Positions 1-5,221 are shown, counted from the first letter of the stretch. The stretch is 5,756 nt of DNA from Candidatus Aenigmatarchaeota archaeon (GCA_021163805.1 JAGGTL010000020.1:1-5756); one strand, 5' to 3'. Made by a program: numbers and translations. Notes: generated by a model not told the origin, from the letters alone.

Positions 1-19
1 AAAGCAGAAAAATTTGAAC

Positions 20-1021
20 TCATCCTATAATCTCATTAATAACTCTCTCAAAATCAATCTTTTTAGAATCAACAACATTCCATAAAGTAAATCTTTCCGG
101 TCTTACTTCGCTGACTTCTTTTAAAATTTCTGGTTTGAATTTTTCATCAAGCAGGGGCAAAATGGCGAAATTATAAACATCTTTCTTTTTCATCAAATTC
201 CTGATATATTCAAAAAAATTCTCAGAACCGAATCTCAAATCTTTTAATTTGTCTGAATAAAGAGAATAAACTTTTGCTGAAATCAGAATTCCGGTTCCGG
301 CAAGTTGACCGTGCAAATATTTTCCCTCATTTATTTTATTTTCAAGCAATCTCTCGACTTCGTGTTCAGAACCGGAGCAATATCTTGAAGTTTCTTCCAT
401 TGCCAGACCAGACAAAATTAAAGATTCTGCAAGTTCTTTTTCATCTCTGCAATTTAAAACTTTTTCTACAGATTCAAAACTCAGTTTTTTGTAAAATTCT
501 GAAAATTGCTCTCCTCTTTTTTCTGCAAGACTTAAATCCTGCAGCGCTATCAAGTTAGAAATTAAATCACAAATTCCCGCCTTTTTTAAGTTTCCAGAGT
601 TTTTCCATAAGTTCAAAGGAATAATAATTTTTCTCGGATATTTTGCGGGGATTGTTTCTCTCTTACTTCCTTTGTAAAGAGAACAGTTTTTTGAAATTAA
701 ACCATCGTGAGAAGGAGCGGTTGGAACGGAGATTAAATTTAAATTCAAATCAGAGGCAATTTTTTTTGCGACATCAATTGCTTTCCCACCACCAAAACCA
801 ACAATGTCTCTCTCTTTTATTAAATTTTTGATTTGTTCAGCTTCCTCAATTGAAGCTTCTGAAACCGGGTGAAAATCTTCAAAACCCAAATTTAAAAGCA
901 GATTCCTTGTAAAAGAGCCTTTATTTGTAATAATCGCTTTTCCCTTCAATTCATCAAAATTATTGTCATTCACATATTTTAACTCTATTCTTCTCTCATC
1001 TAATAATTCTTCGAACTTCAT
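20..1021 (-). CDS. egsA: sn-glycerol-1-phosphate dehydrogenase (archaeal lipid backbone synthesis)
   Basis: The enzyme reduces dihydroxyacetone phosphate with NAD(P)H to sn-glycerol-1-phosphate, the stereospecific backbone of archaeal ether lipids; it is cytoplasmic and metal dependent. The 333-residue protein has the usual family length (about 330-350). Visible signatures are the nucleotide-binding VGFGGGKAID (residues 74-83), SVPTAPSHDG (98-107), and the probable metal ligands D152 (in ICDLISN), H220 (in SGSEHE) and H237 (in HGQLAG). The C-terminal RPERFTL (307-313) matches the family's conserved RPxRYT-like block. The ATG at 1021 places the first strand where expected, and no nearby in-frame start competes. 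It is divergent from rpl14e with only 24 bp between them. Bacterial AraM belongs to the same superfamily, but the archaeal neighbours favour EgsA. The fold and family are clear; the cofactor preference cannot be read from the sequence. Confidence 0.95.
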   Translation of the reverse strand: MKFEELLDERRIELKYVNDNNFDELKGKAIITNKGSFTRNLLLNLGFEDFHPVSEASIEEAEQIKNLIKERDIVGFGGGKAIDVAKKIASDLNLNLISVPTAPSHDGLISKNCSLYKGSKRETIPAKYPRKIIIPLNLWKNSGNLKKAGICDLISNLIALQDLSLAEKRGEQFSEFYKKLSFESVEKVLNCRDEKELAESLILSGLAMEETSRYCSGSEHEVERLLENKINEGKYLHGQLAGTGILISAKVYSLYSDKLKDLRFGSENFFEYIRNLMKKKDVYNFAILPLLDEKFKPEILKEVSEVRPERFTLWNVVDSKKIDFERVINEIIG

Positions 1022-1030
1022 TATTTAAAT
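1021..1030 (+). promoter_or_regulatory. putative TATA box for rpl14e
   Basis: TTATTTAAAT lies about 20 nt before the rpl14e ATG and begins at the last base of the egsA start codon. It shares the same 24-bp gap with the oppositely oriented element for egsA, so the two promoters would be interleaved. No Shine-Dalgarno motif precedes the ATG. The high AT content makes chance matches likely. Confidence 0.4.
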
Positions 1031-1037
1031 TTTTCAA

Positions 1038-1045
1038 ATTTTATA
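1038..1045 (-). promoter_or_regulatory. putative TATA box for egsA
   Basis: On the minus strand the bases read TATAAAAT, centred about 20 nt upstream of the egsA ATG. There is no Shine-Dalgarno sequence between it and the start, which suggests a leaderless or nearly leaderless mRNA. The spacing is shorter than the roughly 26 nt usual between TATA box and transcription start, so the call is tentative. Confidence 0.4.
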
Positions 1046-1483
1046 ATGGTGGAAGTCGGTCAGATTTGCAAAAAAATTGCCGGGAGAGAAAAAGGGCGAT
1101 ATTGCGTTGTAGTTAAAATTGACGGAAAATTTGCAGAGATTTCTGGAATAAGGAAATATGGAATGTGCAAGAGAAGAAGATGCAACATCAAACATCTTGA
1201 TCCAACAAAATTCAAGATTCAGTTAAAAGGAGAAAAACAGGAAGAAGTGGAGAGAAGTATATCAGAGAGCGGAATAATAAAAAGACTTAATCTTATAAAA
1301 GAGAAAAGGAAAAGGAAGAAAGCAAAGAAGATAGTTGAAAAAAATATAAAACCAAAAAAGAATAAAAAGAAACCAGAAGTTGAGAGAGATATGGAAAAAT
1401 CTGAAAAAGAAGTTCGGGAAAAAGAAACGAAGAAAGTTAAAACCAAGATAAGAAAAGAGGTCAAGAAAAATTCAAAAAACTGA
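1046..1483 (+). CDS. rpl14e: Ribosomal protein eL14 (L14e) with long Lys/Glu-rich C-terminal tail
   Basis: This is a large-subunit ribosomal protein found in Archaea and Eukarya. Residues 1-77 carry the family core: VEVGQICKKIAGREKGRYCVV (2-22) is the KOW/SH3-like start, KRRRCNIKHLDP (42-53) is the typical archaeal rRNA-binding block, and EEVERSISESGI (66-77) matches the usual C-terminal helix. Archaeal L14e normally ends about there (roughly 75-100 residues), whereas this protein runs to 145. Residues 79-145 are almost entirely Lys, Arg and Glu with few hydrophobics, probably disordered or a long charged helix that binds rRNA. The start is fixed by homology and by the adjacent divergent gene. 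The gene stands alone here, without the cmk/truB neighbours often seen in Archaea. The TGA stop is preceded by AAAAAAC in the phase of a -1 slippery site (see findings). The core call is secure; the role of the tail is unknown. Confidence 0.92.
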   Translation: MVEVGQICKKIAGREKGRYCVVVKIDGKFAEISGIRKYGMCKRRRCNIKHLDPTKFKIQLKGEKQEEVERSISESGIIKRLNLIKEKRKRKKAKKIVEKNIKPKKNKKKPEVERDMEKSEKEVREKETKKVKTKIRKEVKKNSKN

Positions 1484-1519
1484 GAAATAGCGGGAATCAG
1501 AAAAAGAATAAAGAAGATG

Positions 1520-1541
1520 AAAACCTAAAAAACAAGGTTTT
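1520..1541 (+). terminator. Small hairpin downstream of rpl14e
   Basis: AAAACCT (1520-1526) and AGGTTTT (1535-1541) are perfect 7-bp inverted arms around an 8-nt A-rich loop, starting 36 nt after the rpl14e stop codon. No T-run follows directly, so it is not a classic intrinsic terminator. It could protect the mRNA 3' end or influence reading of the preceding slippery sequence. The arms are AT-rich, so stability is modest. Confidence 0.3.
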
Positions 1542-1600
1542 GTGAGGTAGTTTGTATTAAATTAAAATATTTGGTATTGCGAAACGGATAATTCATATTC

Positions 1601-1651
1601 ATTTTTTGCCTTTCTTTTGCAATATAAAAAATTAAATTTTCATTGGAAAAA
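1601..1651. terminator. Convergent T-rich tracts, probable termination zone
   Basis: Between the converging rpl14e and rpl10e genes, the plus strand has a pyrimidine-rich run with T6 at 1602-1607 and further T-tracts to 1618. The minus strand reads T6 at 1626-1631 and T5 at 1647-1651, just past the rpl10e stop. Archaeal RNA polymerase commonly terminates at short U-tracts, so both transcripts plausibly end here. The rest of the 185-bp gap shows no gene. Confidence 0.4.
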
Positions 1652-1668
1652 GGTTTTTATTATTTTAT

Positions 1669-2181
1669 TTACGCTTCAACGATTTTATAATCTCCCGAAA
1701 GTTTTGCCATAGCTCTTTTAAATGCCTCTTTTGCCAGTTTTTCATATTTTTTATCAATTCTCAATTCAAATAATATATCCCCGTTCTTTATTAAAACCGC
1801 TTGTCCGGCCGGTTTTCCAAAAGCATGCCTCATACCGGAAAAAAATCTGTCTGCTCCAGCAACGGCGGCTTGTTTGTGCTCTCTCAAAACCTGAAAAGGA
1901 TATCTTCTCAAAACAAGATAAAAATTCTGTTTCAGGTTTTTTTGCAAATAATTAGATATTGCCACTCTTGCGGCCTCTATAGAATTGTCTCTGATCTGCA
2001 GATTTGATTTACTTACGAGATAAAAAGTTTTTTCGTAATCTTTTCTCGTCCCAGTAACAAATCTTCTTATCTTTGTCTGCGGCACCCCCTTAACATACCC
2101 TATTTTGGGCTTTTTTCTTGATTGCCTCGTCCAGGGTCTCTTTTTTTCTCTGGTACATCTCGCCGGTCTTAACTTCGCCAT
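1669..2181 (-). CDS. rpl10e: Ribosomal protein uL16 (archaeal L10e)
   Basis: This large-subunit protein sits near the tRNA-binding corridor and is the counterpart of bacterial L16 and eukaryotic RPL10. The 170-residue length is normal for the archaeal form. Visible blocks are the N-terminal LRPARCTREKKRPWTR (4-19), QIRDNSIEAARVAISNYL (62-79), YPFQVLREHK (94-103), GADR (109-112), GMR (116-118) and AFGKPAGQA (120-128), the last group being the highly conserved uL16 loop and core. Residues 20-30 are a Lys-rich linker between the N-terminal block and VKGVPQTKI. The ATG at 2181 begins the expected MAKLRPARC. It is transcribed alone toward rpl14e and is divergent from the enolase gene across 228 bp. 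Confidence 0.97.
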   Translation of the reverse strand: MAKLRPARCTREKKRPWTRQSRKKPKIGYVKGVPQTKIRRFVTGTRKDYEKTFYLVSKSNLQIRDNSIEAARVAISNYLQKNLKQNFYLVLRRYPFQVLREHKQAAVAGADRFFSGMRHAFGKPAGQAVLIKNGDILFELRIDKKYEKLAKEAFKRAMAKLSGDYKIVEA

Positions 2182-2196
2182 AATTTACTATAAAAT

Positions 2197-2205
2197 AATT
2201 TATAC
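2197..2205 (-). promoter_or_regulatory. putative TATA box for rpl10e
   Basis: The minus strand reads GTATAAATT, centred about 20 nt upstream of the rpl10e ATG, with no Shine-Dalgarno sequence between. The spacing matches that of the elements before egsA and rpl14e. Confidence 0.4.
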
Positions 2206-2261
2206 GGATTTCTACGGAGTATTTTCTTCTGCGGAATTTTGGTGACTTGTCAGAAACAACA

Positions 2262-2322
2262 AATTCTTTTTAATTTTCATATTTGTCTTGGAAAATTTGA
2301 TAGATATTATGCAAAAAGAATT
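2262..2322. repeat. 10-bp inverted repeat with nested 7-bp inverted repeat
   Basis: AATTCTTTTT (2262-2271) and AAAAAGAATT (2313-2322) are perfect complements around 41 nt. Inside, AATTTTC (2272-2278) and GAAAATT (2291-2297) form a second perfect pair directly abutting the left outer arm. The structure lies in the divergent gap between rpl10e and the enolase gene. It could be a protein-binding site, a cruciform or a folded RNA, but the arms are AT-rich and chance is possible. Confidence 0.4.
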
Positions 2323-2384
2323 CTGCAAAAATGCGAGAAATAAAGATTCCGAGAATTTATATTAAATTGTTAAATATTTTGCAA

Positions 2385-2393
2385 TTATTTAAC
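2385..2393 (+). promoter_or_regulatory. putative TATA box for eno
   Basis: TTATTTAAC is centred about 21 nt before the eno ATG and resembles the TTATTTAAAT before rpl14e. A second candidate, TTTATATTAAAT at 2356-2367, would give a short leader of about 20 nt if canonical spacing applies. The sequence alone cannot decide between them. No ribosome-binding site precedes the ATG. Confidence 0.35.
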
Positions 2394-2409
2394 TATTTGG
2401 ATTAATATT

Positions 2410-3540
2410 ATGAAAATTGATTGCATTAATTTGAGGAAGGTTTTTAACTCAAGAGGGGAAGAAACCACAGAAGCAACTTTATTTTCTGGAGATAAAATGG
2501 GCATTGGAATTGCTCCCAGCGGAGCAAGTGTTGGTTCTAAAGAGGCAAAATTGATAAATTTGGATGAGGGGATTAAAAATTTCAATAAAATAAAGAACAA
2601 ATTTATTGGAGAATTTTCCCGGGAAGAATTTGATCTGTTGTTGATGAATAATCTTGAAAAAATTGGTTCAAATTTGACAACAAGTTTGTCTTTTGCTTTT
2701 TTTAATTTAGAGAGAGACAAATTTGTTTCAGAGGTTTCGGGAGAATTCCCAATCCCCTTGGGAAATGTTATTGGCGGAGGCGTTCATCACGGGAAAACAG
2801 ATATTCAGGAAATTTTATTGCTTCCAATTAAAGCAAAAAATATTTTTGATGCAATAAAAACAAATTTTAAAATCTGGAATGAAATTAGAGAAAGATATAA
2901 AAATAAATATCTCGGTCTGAATGATGAAGGGGCTCTGGCAATGAATTTTAAAAATGAAGAGGCTTTGGAGAAAGTTTCCGAGATCGCAAAAGAATATAAA
3001 GTCAAAATTGGAATTGATTTGGCAGCCTCAGAATTGTTCAGCAAAGGAAAATATGTTTATAAAGACAAAAAAGTCGGCAAAGAAGAGCAAATTGATTTAA
3101 TGAGCAAATGGATAAAAGATTATAGACTTTATTTTGTTGAAGACCCCTTTGAAGAAAATGATTTTTTTGGCTTCAGGGAACTTACAAAAAAATTTAGAAA
3201 CAGATGCTTGATTTGCGGTGATGATATTTTTGCAACTCAGATTAAAAGACTCAACAGCGAACTTGCAAATTCTGTTATTATAAAACCAAATCAAGTTGGA
3301 ACAATCACGGGAGCATTGAACTGCATTAAAAAAGCAAAGGAATTGAAGATGGTGCCGGTTCTTTCTCATCGCTCCGGAGAAACCTGTGACTCAACAATTT
3401 CAAGTTTGAGTTTGCTCACAAAAATTGCAAAGTTTGGAATATCGCAGATAAGAATTGCAAAGCTGAACGAGTTAATAAGACTCTGGGATTTATTGAAAAT
3501 AATGGGTAAAAAACCGAAAATGGCTAAACTAAATCCATAG
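2410..3540 (+). CDS. eno: Enolase (phosphopyruvate hydratase) family, compact variant lacking the K396 loop
   Basis: Enolase interconverts 2-phosphoglycerate and phosphoenolpyruvate in glycolysis and gluconeogenesis, using Mg2+. Recognisable blocks are RKVFNSRGEETTEA (9-22), APSGASVG (35-42), IPLGNVIGGGVHHG (115-128), DIQE (131-134), NDEG (171-174), IGIDLAASE (200-208), FVEDPF (242-247), CGDDIF (269-274), IIKPNQVGT (290-298) and LSHRSGET (318-325). By homology to yeast enolase, the Mg ligands D203, E244 and D271 are present, as are H126 (H159), E134 (E168), E173 (E211), catalytic K292 (K345), H320 and R321. The normal QIKTG segment reads QIRIAKLNELIRL (346-358): R348 replaces K396 and about eight residues of the following loop are missing. 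Total length is 376, against the usual 410-430; the N-terminal domain is also shortened between GASVG and IPLGN. It could be a working minimal enolase or a paralogue with altered activity. The frame is intact. Confidence 0.88.
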   Translation: MKIDCINLRKVFNSRGEETTEATLFSGDKMGIGIAPSGASVGSKEAKLINLDEGIKNFNKIKNKFIGEFSREEFDLLLMNNLEKIGSNLTTSLSFAFFNLERDKFVSEVSGEFPIPLGNVIGGGVHHGKTDIQEILLLPIKAKNIFDAIKTNFKIWNEIRERYKNKYLGLNDEGALAMNFKNEEALEKVSEIAKEYKVKIGIDLAASELFSKGKYVYKDKKVGKEEQIDLMSKWIKDYRLYFVEDPFEENDFFGFRELTKKFRNRCLICGDDIFATQIKRLNSELANSVIIKPNQVGTITGALNCIKKAKELKMVPVLSHRSGETCDSTISSLSLLTKIAKFGISQIRIAKLNELIRLWDLLKIMGKKPKMAKLNP

Positions 3541-3657
3541 ATTTTATTAAAATAACCAAAAGAACGAGAGAGACAGAAAAAATTTAGTTTGGATCGGTAA
3601 TAAAGAAAAGTTACGACAAAAAATATTTGATATTATTCTTTTATTTAATTTTTATAT

Positions 3658-4146
3658 ATGAGAAAACTTTTTAAAAACAAGGAAAAAAGAAAACAATTTC
3701 TTATATTTTCTTTTACACTTTTGATTGGCGCAGTATTTATTCTCGAAATAATCGCTTTTCCTTTGATGTATAAAGAGCCCTCTTCAAAAAGAAAAACTCC
3801 CGAAGAACTGGCAAAAAAATTTTCAAATCAATTTATTTTTGATGAAAATCTGACAGAACAGGAAAAAGATTTTTTGCTTCAAAGAGGGATTACCATTTTA
3901 AGTTATTATTATTCCAATAGTACCAAGAATGCCTTTGAACCTGAATCTATCGTGAACTCAATAAATTCCCAAAATCCAAGAGGACAATTGATTATGGAAA
4001 AAATAAAATCAAATGAAACAAGAGTTGAATTGAATAGTTTAAGAAATACCATTGTTATAAAAAATCTGACTTATAATAATCTACTTAAAGGATTGTGCGA
4101 TACTTTGTATTATCCCCCTCCAGATTGCTCCTCTTTTGGAGAATAA
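3658..4146 (+). CDS. Single-pass membrane protein with predicted outside domain, unknown function
   Basis: I do not recognise this 162-residue protein. Residues 1-13 are Lys/Arg-rich, followed by one hydrophobic segment (about 14-37), which suggests N-terminus in the cytoplasm, a membrane anchor, and residues 38-162 outside. There is no lipobox-like cysteine in the anchor, so it resembles an uncleaved signal anchor. The outside part has a predicted helical stretch (about 48-80), four N-glycosylation sequons (N64, N87, N119, N136) and only two cysteines, C147 and C157, framing a tip that contains PPP (153-155) and could close as a disulfide. The start follows an AT-rich TTTATATATG with no ribosome-binding site. 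The 117-bp gap before it and 88 bp after it suggest a gene of its own. Codon use and composition look like its neighbours, supporting a real gene. Confidence 0.78.
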   Translation: MRKLFKNKEKRKQFLIFSFTLLIGAVFILEIIAFPLMYKEPSSKRKTPEELAKKFSNQFIFDENLTEQEKDFLLQRGITILSYYYSNSTKNAFEPESIVNSINSQNPRGQLIMEKIKSNETRVELNSLRNTIVIKNLTYNNLLKGLCDTLYYPPPDCSSFGE

Positions 4147-4209
4147 TTTCTTATTCAAATTTTTCAAAAAATTGATATTTGCAAGCCGTCAAATTTGGTA
4201 ATAACGAAT

Positions 4210-4218
4210 TTTATATAA
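4210..4218 (+). promoter_or_regulatory. putative TATA box for the small membrane protein gene
   Basis: TTTATATAA is centred about 21 nt before the ATG at 4235, the same distance as at the other candidate promoters in this window. It runs into a 14-bp palindrome at 4218-4231, so the exact promoter element is uncertain. Confidence 0.4.
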
Positions 4219-4231
4219 ATATTTAAATATT
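4218..4231. repeat. 14-bp perfect AT palindrome before a start codon
   Basis: AATATTTAAATATT is its own reverse complement and ends 3 nt before the ATG at 4235. It may be part of a TATA region or a repressor-type site. A pure-AT palindrome can also arise by chance in such DNA. Confidence 0.35.
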
Positions 4232-4234
4232 ATT

Positions 4235-4435
4235 ATGAGTGAAGATATTCAATCTTATATTTTTCTTGTGATCGGAGCCGTTTGTCTTTTGATTGCAAGT
4301 TTGTTTGCTGGAAATGTTGAATGGGTTCTGGGAACCACAGAATCTTCTTATTATGAGACCCTTGCGATTGCATTCATCCTGATTTTGATTGCGGGAATTT
4401 TCTGGGTTTCTGCTGCAAGGAGTTTAAAGAAGTGA
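4235..4435 (+). CDS. Small two-helix membrane protein, unknown function
   Basis: This 66-residue protein is not assignable to a family by eye. Two hydrophobic segments at about residues 8-27 and 42-61 are separated by a short, slightly acidic loop (28-41). The C-terminal end ARSLKK is basic and probably cytoplasmic, giving a helical hairpin with both ends inside. A TATA-like element and a clear ATG precede it, and it ends in TGA with 96 bp before the next gene. There is no signal peptide cleavage pattern, no cysteine motif beyond C17, and no charged residue within the helices that would hint at transport. It could be an accessory subunit of a membrane complex. Reality as a gene is supported by the amphipathic layout and codon composition, not by recognised homology. 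Confidence 0.7.
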   Translation: MSEDIQSYIFLVIGAVCLLIASLFAGNVEWVLGTTESSYYETLAIAFILILIAGIFWVSAARSLKK

Positions 4436-4510
4436 TTTCATTTATCCAAAAATACTCAAAAGTTCTTCTCTCTATTGGAAACATCCTATTAATAAGAAAG
4501 GGGGTTAGAA

Positions 4511-4533
4511 TAATATTTATTATTAATATTTAT
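4511..4533 (+). repeat. 10-bp direct repeat overlapping the DUF116 start codon
   Basis: TAATATTTAT occurs at 4511-4520 and again at 4524-4533, with a 13-bp period. The second copy includes the first two bases of the ATG at 4532. The first copy may serve as the TATA-like promoter element. No Shine-Dalgarno sequence is within range; the nearest G-rich run, at about 4500-4504, is too far upstream. Confidence 0.4.
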
Positions 4534-5146
4534 GTCTTATTGTTTCAACTATGACTTGTCAAAACTCCCAAGAGATTTTTTTAGAGATGTTGCCAAACTT
4601 GTAAATAAGAAAAAATTGCACAAAAAATTGGGAGCAACATCAAGAAATATTGTTAAGAAATTTGGAATAGACAGAACTCTTGGAATTCAATTGGAAGACG
4701 CAATTTCTGTTGTTGAAGATTTGACAGATATATATATTAAGAATTTGATTTATCAGCAGAGTTTTAAAAAAGCAAAAAAAAAGATTTTGTTGATTCCTCA
4801 TTGCTGCAGAAAATACATGGATTCAAGATGCAAGGCAAAGTTCAATCCCGAATTTTCTTCTTATTTTTGCGGAAATTGTTCAAAAGATTGCTTGGCAAAT
4901 AAAGCAACAAAACTTGGCAAAGCTAAAGGATATATGGTTTTTATTGTACCGGGAGGTAGTTGCGTCAAGAAAATTTTGGATAAAGTAGATTGCGATGGAG
5001 TTCTTGGAATTGCCTGCCCGGAAGAACTGAAATTGGGAATAAATTTGGTTGAAAGCAGGGGGCTCTCTGTTAGAGTTGTCCCGCTGATAAAAAATGGATG
5101 CTCAAACACGAAATTTAGTTTAGAGAGTTTAAGAAAAACATTGTGA
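4532..5146 (+). CDS. DUF116 family protein, Cys-rich, probable metal/Fe-S binding
   Basis: The 204-residue protein matches the DUF116 pattern, whose function is not established. After a helical N-terminal part (about 1-80) comes KKILLIPHCCR (83-93), then a cysteine cluster C100, C113, C116 and C120 including CGNC (113-116). These are followed by FIVPGGSCVKKI (137-148), DGVLGIACPEEL (155-166), and VVPLIKNGCSNT (182-193). This order (PHC, CxxC, GGS, GxAC-EEL, V-L-GC-T) is the family's hallmark. Eleven cysteines in total (4, 91, 92, 100, 113, 116, 120, 144, 154, 162, 190) suggest an iron-sulfur or zinc site; that is inference. No membrane segment is evident in this copy, and it is probably cytoplasmic. 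The ATG at 4532 is the only sensible start. It lies 75 bp before a P-loop ATPase gene on the same strand; a link is possible but not shown. Confidence 0.92.
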   Translation: MSYCFNYDLSKLPRDFFRDVAKLVNKKKLHKKLGATSRNIVKKFGIDRTLGIQLEDAISVVEDLTDIYIKNLIYQQSFKKAKKKILLIPHCCRKYMDSRCKAKFNPEFSSYFCGNCSKDCLANKATKLGKAKGYMVFIVPGGSCVKKILDKVDCDGVLGIACPEELKLGINLVESRGLSVRVVPLIKNGCSNTKFSLESLRKTL

Positions 5147-5192
5147 TTGAATTAATCAAATATAAAGAACCTAATTCGCATTGTAAAAATAA

Positions 5193-5218
5193 AGGAGATA
5201 ATGTATTTTTATAAATAG
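5193..5218 (+). promoter_or_regulatory. Shine-Dalgarno-like AGGAG with a five-codon upstream ORF
   Basis: AGGAG at 5193-5197 sits 3 nt before an ATG at 5201 that opens a five-codon frame (M-Y-F-Y-K) ending in TAG at 5216-5218. This frame is in phase with the ATPase gene whose ATG follows at 5222. It overlaps TTTTTATAAATA (5206-5217), which may instead be the TATA region of that gene. It is either a leader peptide or a chance arrangement. Confidence 0.3.
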
Positions 5219-5221
5219 TTT

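Noticed and set aside
1..30. Possible end of a plus-strand gene (frame ending in TAA at 28-30) overlapping the egsA 3' end
   Set aside because: Only nine codons are visible at the window edge; another frame is equally open, so nothing can be claimed.
274..831. Plus-strand open frames across egsA
   Set aside because: They oppose a well-supported gene; composition is that of reverse-complemented coding sequence.
1219..1464. Open frame on the minus strand opposite the rpl14e tail, very Phe/Ser-rich and looking hydrophobic
   Set aside because: It is the complement of Lys/Glu-rich codons (AAA/GAA read as TTT/TTC) and has no independent gene signals.
1514..1520. C-box-like AAGATGA suggesting a C/D-box RNA in the rpl14e/rpl10e gap
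   Set aside because: It deviates from RUGAUGA and no properly spaced CUGA D-box follows.
1575..1624. TATTGC/GCAATA inverted repeat with a 38-nt loop
   Set aside because: Only six perfect pairs with a long loop in AT-rich DNA; easily chance.
1722..2007. Plus-strand open frames across rpl10e
   Set aside because: They overlap a conserved ribosomal protein on the other strand and match nothing recognisable.
2309..2365. 18-codon ORF in the rpl10e/eno gap
   Set aside because: Too short, no ribosome-binding site, overlaps the inverted repeat arm, and there is no evidence of coding composition.
2385..3369. Open frames on the minus strand opposite the enolase gene
   Set aside because: They lie antisense to a clearly coding, family-matched gene and show no recognisable motifs.
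4156..4174. CAAATTTTTCAAAAAATTG as a hairpin terminator
   Set aside because: Pairing leaves almost no loop or requires a bulge, and no T-run follows; at best weak.
4861..5109. Minus-strand open frame across the DUF116 gene
   Set aside because: It is antisense to the conserved Cys-rich part of DUF116 and is a shadow.
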